Shown: piece by piece, positions 37,739-47,144 of the stretch
How positions within the stretch are numbered: position 1 is the stretch's first letter
Layout: every line of letters begins with the position of its first letter
Assembly (NCBI RefSeq): GCF_008973755.1
Contig: NZ_WBOM01000001.1
Coordinates: 556,663 to 620,662 of the forward strand
Reading direction: 5' to 3'
DNA from: Nitrincola alkalilacustris
GTDB lineage: Bacteria > Pseudomonadota > Gammaproteobacteria > Pseudomonadales > Balneatricaceae
DNA: 64,000 bases
Translations under genes and position numbers: made by a program
Notes under the pieces: generated by a model
Told to the model about the DNA's origin: nothing
The model's database searches: none
The model's input: only the letters and a program-made list of their open reading frames with translations

Positions 37739-38719
37739 ATGTCAGTCAAGGATCTGCTTTCGCAGGATGAGATCGATGCGCTGTTGCATGGTGTCGATGA
37801 TGGCGACGTAGAAACCGATGATGCTGAGGTCGACGATGGCAGCGGCGTAAGGCTTTATGATCTTGCCAGTCAGGAGCGAATCGTTCGTGGGCGCATGCCT
37901 ACGCTTGAAATGGTCAACGAGCGCTTTGCCCGACAGGCACGTGTCACGCTTTTCAACCTGTTGCGCCGCACGGCTGATGTAACCGTCGGCGGCGTGCAGG
38001 TGATGAAGTATGGCGACTATATTCACACCCTTTATGTTCCTACCAGTATGACGCTGATGCGAGTGCATCCCTGGCGAGGTACTGCCTTGCTGATCATGGA
38101 TGCCAAGCTGGTGTTCAAGCTCGTGGATCAGTTTTTCGGTGGTGATGGTCGTCATGCCAAGATAGAGGGGCGTGATTTTACACCGACTGAAACCCGCCTC
38201 GTGTATAAAACCGTGCATCAGCTCTTCAGTGATCTTGTGGATGCCTGGCGCCCAGTGGCAAGTGTGCGTTTTGAGCAGGTGGGGCATGAGTTGAATCCTG
38301 CCATGGCGAATGTGGTTAACCCCAGTGAAGTGGTGGTTGTCAGTACCTTTCAGGTGGATCTTGAAGGGGGGAGTGGCGAATTTCACGTTACGTTGCCCTA
38401 CTCCATGATTGAGCCTATTCGAGATCAGTTGATGTCATCCTTTCAGAGCAGCGAAACCGAGAAGGATGATCGCTGGCTCACCTCCTTGCGCCGCGACATA
38501 ATGCTGGCGGATCTTGATATTGAAGTGGTGGTGGCAGAGAAAGAGATGACGCTCAGGGATGTCATGGAATTTGAAGTGGGTGATGTGATCCCGATCGATA
38601 TTCCCGATATGCTGATGCTTAAGGCTAATAATGTCCCGATGTTTACCTGCCAACTTGGTACTTCGCGTGGTAATCTTGCAGTTAAAGTGGTCGAGCCTGT
38701 AAAGCGGGTTGAAGAGTAA
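37739..38719 (+). CDS. fliM: Flagellar motor switch protein FliM
   Basis: A 326-residue C-ring protein. The N-terminal LSQDEIDALLHGVDDGD is the CheY-P-binding peptide; the middle shows IVRGRMPTLEMVNERFARQ and the CheC-like core; the C-terminal SpoA domain contains EKEMTLRDVMEFEVGDVIPIDIPD. It sets rotation direction with FliG and FliN. Confidence 0.96.
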   Translation: MSVKDLLSQDEIDALLHGVDDGDVETDDAEVDDGSGVRLYDLASQERIVRGRMPTLEMVNERFARQARVTLFNLLRRTADVTVGGVQVMKYGDYIHTLYVPTSMTLMRVHPWRGTALLIMDAKLVFKLVDQFFGGDGRHAKIEGRDFTPTETRLVYKTVHQLFSDLVDAWRPVASVRFEQVGHELNPAMANVVNPSEVVVVSTFQVDLEGGSGEFHVTLPYSMIEPIRDQLMSSFQSSETEKDDRWLTSLRRDIMLADLDIEVVVAEKEMTLRDVMEFEVGDVIPIDIPDMLMLKANNVPMFTCQLGTSRGNLAVKVVEPVKRVEE

Positions 38720-38746
38720 ACACTGATGGTGCGGAGATAGCGGATT

Positions 38747-39190
38747 GTGAGTGACGAGAATAACGATGTAGATCAGCAGGCGCTCGCGGACGAATGGGCA
38801 GCGGCCATGGAGGAGCAGACAGGTTCGGGCGATGATGTCGACATTGATGCGCTTGCCGATGCGGTTGGCCAGGGGCAGGCGAAAGCCGTTCAGTTGGACG
38901 AACTGAAAGACGAGTCTGCTCCTGTTTCTGATGGAAAGCTGGATGTTATTCTGGATATTCCGGTGATGCTTACTGTTGAGGTTGGTGGGACCGATATTGC
39001 GATACGCAATCTGCTGCAGTTGAGTCAGGGATCGGTGGTCGAGTTGGATCGGGTGGCTGGTGAGCCGCTCGATGTTAAGGTTAACGGAACGCTGATTGCC
39101 AGTGGTGAGGTTGTAGTTGTCAATGATCGCTATGGTATTCGGCTGACGGATGTGATCAGTCCGCAAGAGCGAATTCGGCGTTTGAAATAG
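38747..39190 (+). CDS. fliN: Flagellar motor switch protein FliN
   Basis: A 147-residue protein with an acidic N-terminal extension and a C-terminal SpoA domain (LDVILDIPVMLTVEVGGTDIAIRNLLQLSQGSVVELDRVAGEPLDV ... GIRLTDVISPQERI). It forms the base of the C ring. The start is GTG at 38747 with CGGAG upstream. The stop TAG shares its G with the GTG start of fliO. Confidence 0.94.
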   Translation: MSDENNDVDQQALADEWAAAMEEQTGSGDDVDIDALADAVGQGQAKAVQLDELKDESAPVSDGKLDVILDIPVMLTVEVGGTDIAIRNLLQLSQGSVVELDRVAGEPLDVKVNGTLIASGEVVVVNDRYGIRLTDVISPQERIRRLK

Positions 39191-39621
39191 TGGCTATCCC
39201 TTTACTATCTCGTTTTATCTCTGCTCTCCTTGTCTATCTGCCTCTGAGCGTGATGGCGGAAACACCTGCGCCTGCGATGCGCATGGCTGAGCCCATTTCG
39301 CCGGGAGCAGTTCTGCAGATGTTGCTGGGTCTGGCGCTGGTTTTGCTGGTCATCTTTGGCTTGGGTTGGTTGCTGCGACGAGTTTCGGTTTTGCCTGGTC
39401 AGCATCCGAAGCTTAAAATCGTGGCATCACTTGCCTTGAGTAATCGAGAACGTGTGGTGCTGGTGCAAGTGGGTGATGAGCAGGTGTTGTTGGGGGTGGC
39501 TCAAGGCCAGGTCAGTCTTATCAAATCATTTGATGAGCCGGTGATTGAGCCGGTTGTCAGAGGGTCTTCCGAGTTTTCGAAACGGTTGCAGCAGGCGCTT
39601 AAAAAGGAGCGATCCTCATGA
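39190..39621 (+). CDS. fliO: Flagellar biosynthesis protein FliO
   Basis: A 143-residue membrane protein. A signal-like N-terminus ([19 protein letters not shown]) precedes one strong helix ([24 protein letters not shown]) and a short cytoplasmic domain ([20 protein letters not shown]) typical of FliO, a helper of FliP/FliR core assembly. The GTG start overlaps the fliN stop by one base. Confidence 0.9.
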   Translation: MAIPLLSRFISALLVYLPLSVMAETPAPAMRMAEPISPGAVLQMLLGLALVLLVIFGLGWLLRRVSVLPGQHPKLKIVASLALSNRERVVLVQVGDEQVLLGVAQGQVSLIKSFDEPVIEPVVRGSSEFSKRLQQALKKERSS

Positions 39622-40358
39622 GGCTGTTGCTGCTTCTGATTATGCTGTTCAGTATGCCGGCTGTCGCGCAGACATTTGATACGGGCATTCCGGCGGTTAC
39701 CATGACTGTCGGAGAGGATGGTCAGACGGATTACAGCGTAACGCTGCAGATTCTTGCGCTGATGACATTGCTGACTTTCCTGCCGGCAATGCTTTTGATG
39801 ATGACCTCGTTTACCCGCATAGTGATAGTGTTCGCGATGTTGCGTCAGGCGCTTGGGCTGCAACAGACACCATCCAATCAGGTGGTGATCGGTCTGTCTC
39901 TTTTTCTGACGCTGTTTATCATGACGCCTGTTCTGGATCAGGTGAATGATCGTGCTCTGCAGCCCTATATCGCGGAAGAGATTACGGCAATGGAAGCGAT
40001 AACTGAAGCAGGGGCTCCTTTCCATGCCTTCATGATTCGAAATACGCGAGAAAGCGACCTCAACCTGTTCATGCGTATCTCTGATACGCCGATGGTTGAC
40101 GCACCCGAGGATGTGCCTTTCACGGTGTTGATTCCCGCTTTCGTAACGAGTGAGCTTAAAACGGCGTTTCAGATAGGCTTTATGCTCTTTATCCCTTTTC
40201 TGGTTATTGATCTGGTTGTTGCCAGTGTCTTGATGGCCATGGGTATGATGATGCTGTCTCCTATTATCGTATCCCTGCCCTTCAAGGTGATGCTGTTTGT
40301 GCTGGTTGATGGCTGGGCAATGGTTGTCGGAACGCTGGCTGCCAGTTTCGGCGTATAG
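39618..40358 (+). CDS. fliP: Flagellar type III export protein FliP
   Basis: A 246-residue export-gate protein with a cleavable signal ([18 protein letters not shown]) and four membrane helices. [38 protein letters not shown] and the C-terminal [29 protein letters not shown] are family signatures. It forms the FliPQR core and overlaps fliO by ATGA. Confidence 0.97.
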   Translation: MRLLLLLIMLFSMPAVAQTFDTGIPAVTMTVGEDGQTDYSVTLQILALMTLLTFLPAMLLMMTSFTRIVIVFAMLRQALGLQQTPSNQVVIGLSLFLTLFIMTPVLDQVNDRALQPYIAEEITAMEAITEAGAPFHAFMIRNTRESDLNLFMRISDTPMVDAPEDVPFTVLIPAFVTSELKTAFQIGFMLFIPFLVIDLVVASVLMAMGMMMLSPIIVSLPFKVMLFVLVDGWAMVVGTLAASFGV

Positions 40359-40368
40359 AGGAGGTTAT

Positions 40369-40638
40369 ATGACAGTTGAAATGACGCTGGACCTCTACGG
40401 TAATGCTTTCTGGCTGGTTATTATTATTGTGGTGGTGATAGTGGGGCCTGCACTGGTTGTGGGTCTGGCGATCTCGGTTTTTCAAGCGGCGACTCAAATC
40501 AACGAGCAGACGCTGAGCTTTCTGCCGCGTCTTGTCGTGACACTTCTGGCGGTGATGTATGCCGGGCCCTGGATTGTCATGCAGATCATGGACCTGTTTC
40601 AGTTCTTCTTCCTGAATATCCCAAGACTGATCGGGTAG
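40369..40638 (+). CDS. fliQ: Flagellar type III export protein FliQ
   Basis: An 89-residue two-helix membrane protein (WLVIIIVVVIVGPALVVGLAISVFQAATQINEQTLSFLPRL is conserved in FliQ). The ATG at 40369 follows GAGGAGG; an upstream in-frame ATG at 40297 lies within fliP and gives an unsupported extension. Confidence 0.95.
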   Translation: MTVEMTLDLYGNAFWLVIIIVVVIVGPALVVGLAISVFQAATQINEQTLSFLPRLVVTLLAVMYAGPWIVMQIMDLFQFFFLNIPRLIG

Positions 40639-40642
40639 CGGG

Positions 40643-41434
40643 ATGTTTGTATCCATCGCCGAAATAGAGCAGATGGTAGCCAATTTTCTGTGGCCCCTGT
40701 TCCGTATCGGTTCCTTCTTCATGGCTATTCCGATTATCGGTACTCAACTGGTCCCTCAGCGAGTGCGTTTGGGATTGGCTATTGCCGTGACGGTTGTGCT
40801 GATGCCGGTGTTGCCGGATATGCCTCGTCTGGAAGGATTGTCCCTTGCCACCTGGGTAGTGATTGCTCAACAGATTGTCATAGGTACGGTTTTCGGGTTT
40901 ACGCTGCACCTGCTGTTTCAGTCGTTTGTTGCCGGGGCGCAGATTATTGCAATGCAGTCAGGGCTGGGTTTTTCGCAGATGAGTGACCCGGCCAACGGGA
41001 TCAGTATCGTAGTAGTTGCTCAGTTTTATTTGATGATGAGCACGCTGCTGTTTCTGGCGATGAATGGTCATCTGGTGATGATTGAGATACTGGTGCGCAG
41101 TTTTTTTGTAATCCCTGTGGGCGAGAGTGGATTCACTCCAGATATTTTCATGCGCGTAGCGTTATCACTCAGTTGGTTGTTTGTCGGTGCGCTGGTGATG
41201 GCACTGCCTGCATCCATTGCGTTGTTGACGATCAACTTGGCGTTTGGTGTGATGACCAAGGCGGCTCCTCAGTTGAATATCTTTGCCATCGGGTTTCCTT
41301 TCTCAATGCTGATGGGGCTGCTGTTTCACTGGATAAATATTCCTATATTCTATGACCATTACATACGTATGAGCGATTTTGTGCTCGACTTTATTGCCGG
41401 ATTCCTGAATGGGGGAGCCTTGCTGAATGGCTGA
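40643..41434 (+). CDS. fliR: Flagellar type III export protein FliR
   Basis: A 263-residue membrane protein with about six helices. FRIGSFFMAIPIIGTQLVPQRVRLGLAIAVT and QSGLGFSQMSDPANG are characteristic. It completes the FliPQR gate and overlaps flhB by eight bases. Confidence 0.95.
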   Translation: MFVSIAEIEQMVANFLWPLFRIGSFFMAIPIIGTQLVPQRVRLGLAIAVTVVLMPVLPDMPRLEGLSLATWVVIAQQIVIGTVFGFTLHLLFQSFVAGAQIIAMQSGLGFSQMSDPANGISIVVVAQFYLMMSTLLFLAMNGHLVMIEILVRSFFVIPVGESGFTPDIFMRVALSLSWLFVGALVMALPASIALLTINLAFGVMTKAAPQLNIFAIGFPFSMLMGLLFHWINIPIFYDHYIRMSDFVLDFIAGFLNGGALLNG

Positions 41435-42569
41435 AGAATCGGGTCAGGAAAAATCACAAGAACCCACGTCGAAGCGTATTCAGGATGCGCGTAACAAGGG
41501 GGATATACCGCGCTCGCGTGAGTTGAATACCTTTACGCTACTGATGGCTGCGGCATTCTCAGCCATACTGTTTGGCAGTATGCTGGCCAGTGCGCTGATG
41601 GAGATGATGAAGTACAACTTCTCACTGCGTGGGGATGAGATATGGGATGTTTCTTATATGGTCAAGCATCTCTTTGAGTCCCTGTACATGTCCTTTTTCA
41701 GTCTCTGGGGGTTTTTTCTGCTGGTGTTCATGGTCACACTGCTGACGCCCATGTTCATGGGGGGGTGGAACTTCAGTACGGATGCTCTGCAGCCCAAGGG
41801 GAGTCGTCTGGACCCTATAGCGGGCATAAAACGCATGTTTTCCGGTAACTCGTTGGTGGAGTTGTTCAAGGCGATAGGAAAGGTGCTGATAGTGGGTTCT
41901 GTGGCTGTGATAGTGCTGTTTGCAGCCAGGCATGAGTTGGTGTCGTTGACCAGTGAGGCGGTCGAGCCAGCGACGGTGCATGCTGTAGAGATTCTGAAAT
42001 GGATATTCCTGGCACTGGCGGCATCCATCTTGATTATTGTGCTCATAGATGTGCCCTGGCAGCACTACAGCTATAACAAGAAGTTGAAAATGACCATGCA
42101 GGAAGTCAAGGATGAGCACAAGAATACAGAGGGTAAGCCAGAGGTAAAGCGGCGAATCCGTCAGCTTCAGTTCGAAGTTTCGCAGCGTAAAATGATGTCT
42201 GAGGTACCAACGGCTGATGTCGTGATCACCAACCCGACCCATTATGCTGTGGCTATTCGTTATGATCAGTCGTCCAGTGATGCACCGATCGTTATTGCCA
42301 AGGGAGCTGATTTTGTTGCTCTGAAAATACGTGAAATTGCGAAGGAGCATGATGTCCCGATCCTCTCTTCCCCTGCGCTGGCGCGTGCCCTTTTCTATGC
42401 GACGGAAATAAATGAAGAGGTGCCATCCGGTCTTTATACCGCAGTTGCGCAGGTGCTTGCCTATGTTTTCCAGATGAGGACCTTCAAAATCGGTACAGGC
42501 AAGCAGCCGGTGCCTCCGCGAGAAGCTGAACTTAAAATTCCAGACAACATGAGGGTGGATGAAGAGTAG
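41427..42569 (+). CDS. flhB: Flagellar type III export switch protein FlhB
   Basis: A 380-residue export-apparatus protein. Four N-terminal helices are followed by a cytoplasmic domain with the self-cleavage motif NPTH at residues 269-272 in DVVITNPTHYAVAIRY. FliK acts on this domain to change substrate class. The N-terminal EKSQEPTSKRIQDARNKGDIPRSRELN is typical. It is the last gene of the operon that starts at fliE; a sigma-54 promoter for flhA begins four bases after its stop. Confidence 0.96.
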   Translation: MAEESGQEKSQEPTSKRIQDARNKGDIPRSRELNTFTLLMAAAFSAILFGSMLASALMEMMKYNFSLRGDEIWDVSYMVKHLFESLYMSFFSLWGFFLLVFMVTLLTPMFMGGWNFSTDALQPKGSRLDPIAGIKRMFSGNSLVELFKAIGKVLIVGSVAVIVLFAARHELVSLTSEAVEPATVHAVEILKWIFLALAASILIIVLIDVPWQHYSYNKKLKMTMQEVKDEHKNTEGKPEVKRRIRQLQFEVSQRKMMSEVPTADVVITNPTHYAVAIRYDQSSSDAPIVIAKGADFVALKIREIAKEHDVPILSSPALARALFYATEINEEVPSGLYTAVAQVLAYVFQMRTFKIGTGKQPVPPREAELKIPDNMRVDEE

Positions 42570-42572
42570 TGC

Positions 42573-42588
42573 TGGCGCAATTCTTGCA
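42573..42588 (+). promoter_or_regulatory. Sigma-54 promoter of the flhA operon
   Basis: TGGCGCAATTCTTGCA carries GG at 42574-42575 and GC at 42586-42587 with ten bases between, very close to the RpoN consensus. Transcription would start near 42599. It should drive flhA-flhF-fleN-fliA and perhaps the che genes. Confidence 0.85.
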
Positions 42589-42615
42589 TCTAATCTTGCT
42601 GACTGCATTTGTTGT

Positions 42616-42629
42616 GTCAAATAATTGAC
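42616..42629. promoter_or_regulatory. FleQ-box-like sequence in the flhA leader
   Basis: GTCAAATAATTGAC is nearly symmetric and two positions off the remembered FleQ box. It lies at about +17 to +30 from the predicted sigma-54 start, as reported for FleQ at Pseudomonas flhA. Measured from the GC element it is 29 bases away, against 39 at fliE, i.e. one helical turn apart. Confidence 0.55.
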
Positions 42630-42710
42630 CAATCGAGGATTGGAAGTCAATTTTTCAGGCTGATCAAATGTTTGCAATCTAAAATGATGTTTTTTTGACG
42701 GTTGAAGCAA

Positions 42711-44816
42711 GTGGATCGAGTAGCCTTTCTGCAAAATGTGCGCAGTATCAGCCATGGAAATATTGGTATTCCCTTGCTGTTGCTTGTCATTTTGGCGATG
42801 GTTACGCTGCCAGTCCCGCCGTTCATGCTCGATGTGTTCTTTACCTTCAACATCGCGCTTTCAATTGTTGTCCTGCTTGTTTGTATTTATGCCTTGCGTC
42901 CTCTCGATTTTGCGGTCTTTCCAACCATTCTGCTTGCTGCCACGCTGCTGAGGCTGGCGCTCAACGTTGCTTCCACGCGTGTGGTTCTGTTGCGTGGCCA
43001 TGAAGGCGGTGATGCGGCGGGTCAGGTGATCAAGGCGTTTGGTGAGGTGGTTGTTGGTGGTAACTATGTTGTCGGTATCGTGGTATTCCTGATACTGGTC
43101 ATCATCAACTTTGTGGTAGTAACCAAGGGTGCTGGACGTATTTCCGAGGTGAGCGCGCGTTTTACCCTGGATGCCATGCCCGGTAAACAGATGGCAATTG
43201 ACGCCGATGTTAACTCCGGGTTGATCACGCAGGAAGAGGCGCAGCAGCGGCGTCAGGATATTACTCAGGAAGCAGATTTCTATGGGGCTATGGACGGTGC
43301 GTCGAAATTTGTCCGAGGGGATGCGGTTGCGGGTATTCTCATTCTGGTGATCAACCTCATCGGTGGGCTTGCGATCGGTATGCTGCAGCATGATCTTGAT
43401 TTCGAAACCGCATTGCGAAATTACTCGTTGTTGACCATTGGAGACGGCCTGGTGGCACAGCTGCCCTCGTTGCTGCTGTCCACAGCGGCGGCTGTAATGG
43501 TGACGCGCGCGAACTCATCGGAGGAGATGGGGGATCAGGTGTTCCGGCAGATGTTTTCATCTCCAAGGGCGCTGATGGTGGCGGCAGGTGTGATTGCCGT
43601 TATCGGTATCGTTCCCGGGATGCCGCACTTTGCCTTTCTGTCACTGGCTGCGATTGCCGGGGGGGTTGGTTGGCTGATTCATAAAAAGCAGTTGCTGAAA
43701 CAGCAGGAAGCAGCAGAGCAGGCCGTCTTGCCTGAGTCTCCACCCGAGGAGGAGCATAAAGATCTGAACTGGGATGATGTCATGCCGGTTGATATGATCG
43801 GGCTTGAGGTCGGCTACCGCCTGATACCCATGGTCGACAAGATGCAGGGAGGGCAGTTGCTGAGCAGGATCAAGGGTGTTCGCAAAAAGCTGTCACAGGA
43901 TCTGGGTTTTCTGGTGCCTTCTGTGCATATTAGAGATAATCTGGATCTGATGCCGGGTGCATACAGAATTACGCTCATGGGCGTGATTTCGGGTGAGTCT
44001 GAAGTATATCCCGATCGAGAGCTTGCAATTAACCCCGGCCAGGTGTTTGGTACCCTGAAAGGGGTTGCGGTCAAGGACCCTGCTTTTGGTCTGGATGCGG
44101 TCTGGATAGAAAAGGGCCAGAAGGAGCATGCTCAGACACTGGGTTATACAGTTGTGGATGCCAGCACTGTTGTGGCCACTCATCTGAATCAGATTCTGCA
44201 GGTGAATGCACATTCGTTGCTCGGACATGAGGAGGTTCAGCAGCTGCTGGATCTCTTGACCAAGCATTCACCCAAGCTGGTTGAAGAGTTGATTCCGAAA
44301 AAGGTCAGCATCAGTGTGTTGCTGAAAGTGCTGCAGAACTTGCTGATGGAGCAGGTATCGTTGAAGGATTTTCGCTCGATTGCCGAGGCATTGGCTGAGG
44401 CATCTGACCGCTCGGCTGCCGACCCGCTGGCGCTCACGGCTGCTGTGCGGGTGGCCTTGTCTCGATTGATAGTGCAGAGTATCAATGGCGCGGATCCGGA
44501 ACTGCCGGTGATTACGCTGGATCCGTCGCTTGAACAGATGCTGCTGGGCTCTATGCAACAGGGGGCGCAGTCAGAGGAGGTGGCGGTGTTGGAGCCGGGG
44601 ATGGCTGAGAGGCTTCAGACATCACTTGGTCAGGCAGCGCAGCAGCAGGAGATTGCCGGGAAGCCTTCTGTTCTGCTGGTGTCTGCGCCAATCAGACCGC
44701 TCATGGCACGTTTTGTGCGCTATGGTGATCGTCAGATACATGTGCTCTCTTATCAGGAAATACCGGAAAATAAGAAAATTACCATTGTGGCAACGGTAGG
44801 AGGTGGCAATGGCTGA
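42711..44816 (+). CDS. flhA: Flagellar type III export protein FlhA
   Basis: A protein of about 701 residues. It has eight N-terminal helices (IPLLLLVILAMVTLPVPPFMLDVFFTFNIALSIVVLLV), the FHIPEP-type region (RFTLDAMPGKQMAIDADVNSGLITQEEAQ), and a large cytoplasmic domain docking chaperone-substrate complexes. No ATG fits the start: GTG at 42711 gives VDRVAFLQN, matching the MDR start of relatives, while TTG at 42702 adds three residues. A sigma-54 promoter and FleQ-box-like site precede it. Confidence 0.95.
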   Translation: MDRVAFLQNVRSISHGNIGIPLLLLVILAMVTLPVPPFMLDVFFTFNIALSIVVLLVCIYALRPLDFAVFPTILLAATLLRLALNVASTRVVLLRGHEGGDAAGQVIKAFGEVVVGGNYVVGIVVFLILVIINFVVVTKGAGRISEVSARFTLDAMPGKQMAIDADVNSGLITQEEAQQRRQDITQEADFYGAMDGASKFVRGDAVAGILILVINLIGGLAIGMLQHDLDFETALRNYSLLTIGDGLVAQLPSLLLSTAAAVMVTRANSSEEMGDQVFRQMFSSPRALMVAAGVIAVIGIVPGMPHFAFLSLAAIAGGVGWLIHKKQLLKQQEAAEQAVLPESPPEEEHKDLNWDDVMPVDMIGLEVGYRLIPMVDKMQGGQLLSRIKGVRKKLSQDLGFLVPSVHIRDNLDLMPGAYRITLMGVISGESEVYPDRELAINPGQVFGTLKGVAVKDPAFGLDAVWIEKGQKEHAQTLGYTVVDASTVVATHLNQILQVNAHSLLGHEEVQQLLDLLTKHSPKLVEELIPKKVSISVLLKVLQNLLMEQVSLKDFRSIAEALAEASDRSAADPLALTAAVRVALSRLIVQSINGADPELPVITLDPSLEQMLLGSMQQGAQSEEVAVLEPGMAERLQTSLGQAAQQQEIAGKPSVLLVSAPIRPLMARFVRYGDRQIHVLSYQEIPENKKITIVATVGGGNG

Positions 44817-44857
44817 CAGGGAAAAGACTTCGGGCTCGCTGCCGATAAGGAAGGGTT

Positions 44858-46285
44858 ATGAAAGTTAAGCGTATTTTTGCACCGGACATGCGCCAGGCGA
44901 TGCGTCGTGTTCGTGATGAAATAGGTCCCGATGCCGTGATCATCTCCAATCATCGAGTTGCCGGTGGAGTGGAGGTTGTCGCTGCCAGAGAGCAGGAGTA
45001 TGAGTTGGCTCAGGCCGAGCTTAAGCGCTCGCGTCAGCAGAGTCAGCGAAAGTCCTCAGTAGCAAGGTCGGAGCCATCGCGCAATGAAGAGCTTGAGGCT
45101 GAGCTGAGGCGTGCCCAGTTCCGTATCGCTGAGGTAAGAGAAAGATCCGAACAGCCGCAGCCATCTGTAGACATGAATGCCAATCGGCAGATGGATGATG
45201 ATGAGAGTGAAGATTTGCGCTTTATTCTTGATTCCCTCAAAGAGCGGCAGAAAGAGCGTAACAAGGAATCATCCCGTCAACCGCGGGTCGGGCTTGATCA
45301 TGAGGTATCAAGTGGGGAAAGGGCTGCCTCGGCTGCTGGGCAGGAGTCTCAGCAGATGATGATGTCTATGCAGCAAGAGATTCATCAACTGCGAGCTCTG
45401 CTTGAGCGTCAGATGGTGCAGCCGTCAGCATCGAAGGTTGCGGATCAGCCGGCTTTTGATAATGCTCAGGCAGCCCGTATCGGTGGTCGTCTGGAGCAGA
45501 TGGGCCTTGGGCGTCGCCTGGTGCAGCAGATCATGACGGGTATCGAGCCGGACCTTCCGGTGGATAAAGCCTGGCGTAACTCGCTTGGCAAGCTCGCAGA
45601 AGCCATCCCTGTGGTGGGTGAGGAGTTTATCGCACGAGGTGGTATGGTTGTCTTTGTCGGCCCGACAGGTGTAGGGAAAACTACGACCATTGGAAAGCTG
45701 GCTGCTCGCTATGTGCTGCAGCATGGCAGCTCAAGCCTGGCGCTGGTAACAACAGACTGTTACCGCATCGCGGCCCATGAGCAATTAAGAACTTTTGGGC
45801 GTATTCTTGATGTGCCGGTTCGGGTGGTGGATGAGAACCATAATCTTGAAGAGGTGTTGACTTCCCTGCGCGGAAAGCGACTTGTATTGATTGATACGGC
45901 CGGAATGAATGCGCGTGATCCGGCAGGGCAGCAGCAGATGGAGTCTCTGGCTTCAGTCTCAATGCGGCTGAAAAAACTGCTGGTACTGTCCTGTTCCAGT
46001 CAGCGGCAGTTGCTTGAAAGCGCTTATGAGAACTATAAGGAACTGGGGCTTAATGGTTGTGTGCTGAGTAAAATGGATGAGTCAGGGAGTTTGGGTGAGG
46101 CCCTGACTGTTGCAATAGAAAAACAGCTACCTGTGGCTTATGTCACGGATGGTCAGCGTATACCGGACGATATCGTTGTGGCTCAGCGCCGTGACCTGGT
46201 CAGTCGTGCGGTTGTAACTTCGCAGCGTGATAATGAGCGCTCCCGGGATTCGGATGAGGATGGCCGTTTTTTTCAGGCGGGCTAA
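44858..46285 (+). CDS. flhF: Flagellar biosynthesis GTPase FlhF
   Basis: A 475-residue SRP-type GTPase. The N-terminal part (KRIFAPDMRQAMRRVRDEIGPDAVIISNHRVAGG) is the B-domain start, followed by a charged variable linker, and the NG domain has FVGPTGVGKTTTIGKLAAR near residue 267, TTDCYRIAAHEQL, LIDTAGM and LSKMDESGSLG. It places the flagellum at the cell pole, with FleN controlling number. AAGGA lies six bases before the ATG. Confidence 0.95.
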   Translation: MKVKRIFAPDMRQAMRRVRDEIGPDAVIISNHRVAGGVEVVAAREQEYELAQAELKRSRQQSQRKSSVARSEPSRNEELEAELRRAQFRIAEVRERSEQPQPSVDMNANRQMDDDESEDLRFILDSLKERQKERNKESSRQPRVGLDHEVSSGERAASAAGQESQQMMMSMQQEIHQLRALLERQMVQPSASKVADQPAFDNAQAARIGGRLEQMGLGRRLVQQIMTGIEPDLPVDKAWRNSLGKLAEAIPVVGEEFIARGGMVVFVGPTGVGKTTTIGKLAARYVLQHGSSSLALVTTDCYRIAAHEQLRTFGRILDVPVRVVDENHNLEEVLTSLRGKRLVLIDTAGMNARDPAGQQQMESLASVSMRLKKLLVLSCSSQRQLLESAYENYKELGLNGCVLSKMDESGSLGEALTVAIEKQLPVAYVTDGQRIPDDIVVAQRRDLVSRAVVTSQRDNERSRDSDEDGRFFQAG

Positions 46286-46303
46286 GGTGCCAGAGAATTG
46301 AAT

Positions 46304-47119
46304 ATGAAGCGTACGCATCCCGTCAAGGTTATCGCAGTCACAGGTGGCAAGGGTGGTGTCGGTAAGACTAACGTATCTGTGAATCTGTCTGTCGCTCTCA
46401 GTGAAATGGGGCGTCGGGTTGTTCTGATGGATGCGGATCTTGGGCTGGCCAATGTGGATGTGTTGCTGGGTCTTCGTCCCAAGAAAAATATCGCCAATGT
46501 TCTGTCTGGAGAGTGTTCTCTGCTGGAGGTGCTGGTGGAGGCAGCGGAGAATCTATGGATAGTACCGGCGTCTTCCGGAACCCAGGAGATGACAGCGCTG
46601 AGTGTGCATGAGCATGCTGAGTTGATCCATGCTTTCAATGATATCTCCGATCAGATGGATGTATTGATTGTTGATACGGCTGCTGGCATTTCCGAATCGG
46701 TTGTCAGCTTTGTAAGGGCTGCTCAGGAAGTGCTCGTTGTCGTCTGCGATGAACCAACCTCCATTACTGATGCGTATGCTCTGATAAAGCTTTTGAATCG
46801 TGATTATCAGATGACCCGCTTTCGCGTGCTTGCCAACATGGTGCGGGCTGAGGCCGAGGGTAGAAACATGTTCAGCAAGTTATTGACCGTGACGGATCGC
46901 TTTCTTGATGTTACGCTTCAATACGTTGGCTCAATACCTTATGATGAGTCGATCAGAAAGGCTGTGCAGAAACAAAAGGCTGTCATGAAAGCCTTTCCTA
47001 CTTGTAAGTCTGCGCTGGCCTATCGTCAGTTGGCTAACAAGGTGGATGAGTGGCCTGTACAGAATAGTCCCCGAGGTCACCTGGAGTTCTTTGTTGAACG
47101 CCTGGTAAACAAGGGTTGA
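46304..47119 (+). CDS. fleN: Flagellar number regulator FleN (FlhG, ParA/MinD-like ATPase)
   Basis: A 271-residue MinD-type ATPase with the deviant Walker A VTGGKGGVGKTNVSVNLS near residue 10, DADLGLANVDVLLGL and VDTAAGISESVVSF. It opposes FleQ and limits polar flagella to one or few. The ATG at 46304 is chosen over an in-frame TTG at 46298. It lies between flhF and fliA as in Pseudomonas and Vibrio. Confidence 0.95.
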   Translation: MKRTHPVKVIAVTGGKGGVGKTNVSVNLSVALSEMGRRVVLMDADLGLANVDVLLGLRPKKNIANVLSGECSLLEVLVEAAENLWIVPASSGTQEMTALSVHEHAELIHAFNDISDQMDVLIVDTAAGISESVVSFVRAAQEVLVVVCDEPTSITDAYALIKLLNRDYQMTRFRVLANMVRAEAEGRNMFSKLLTVTDRFLDVTLQYVGSIPYDESIRKAVQKQKAVMKAFPTCKSALAYRQLANKVDEWPVQNSPRGHLEFFVERLVNKG

Positions 47120-47144
47120 GTTTTAGCGCTGACGAAGAAGCAGT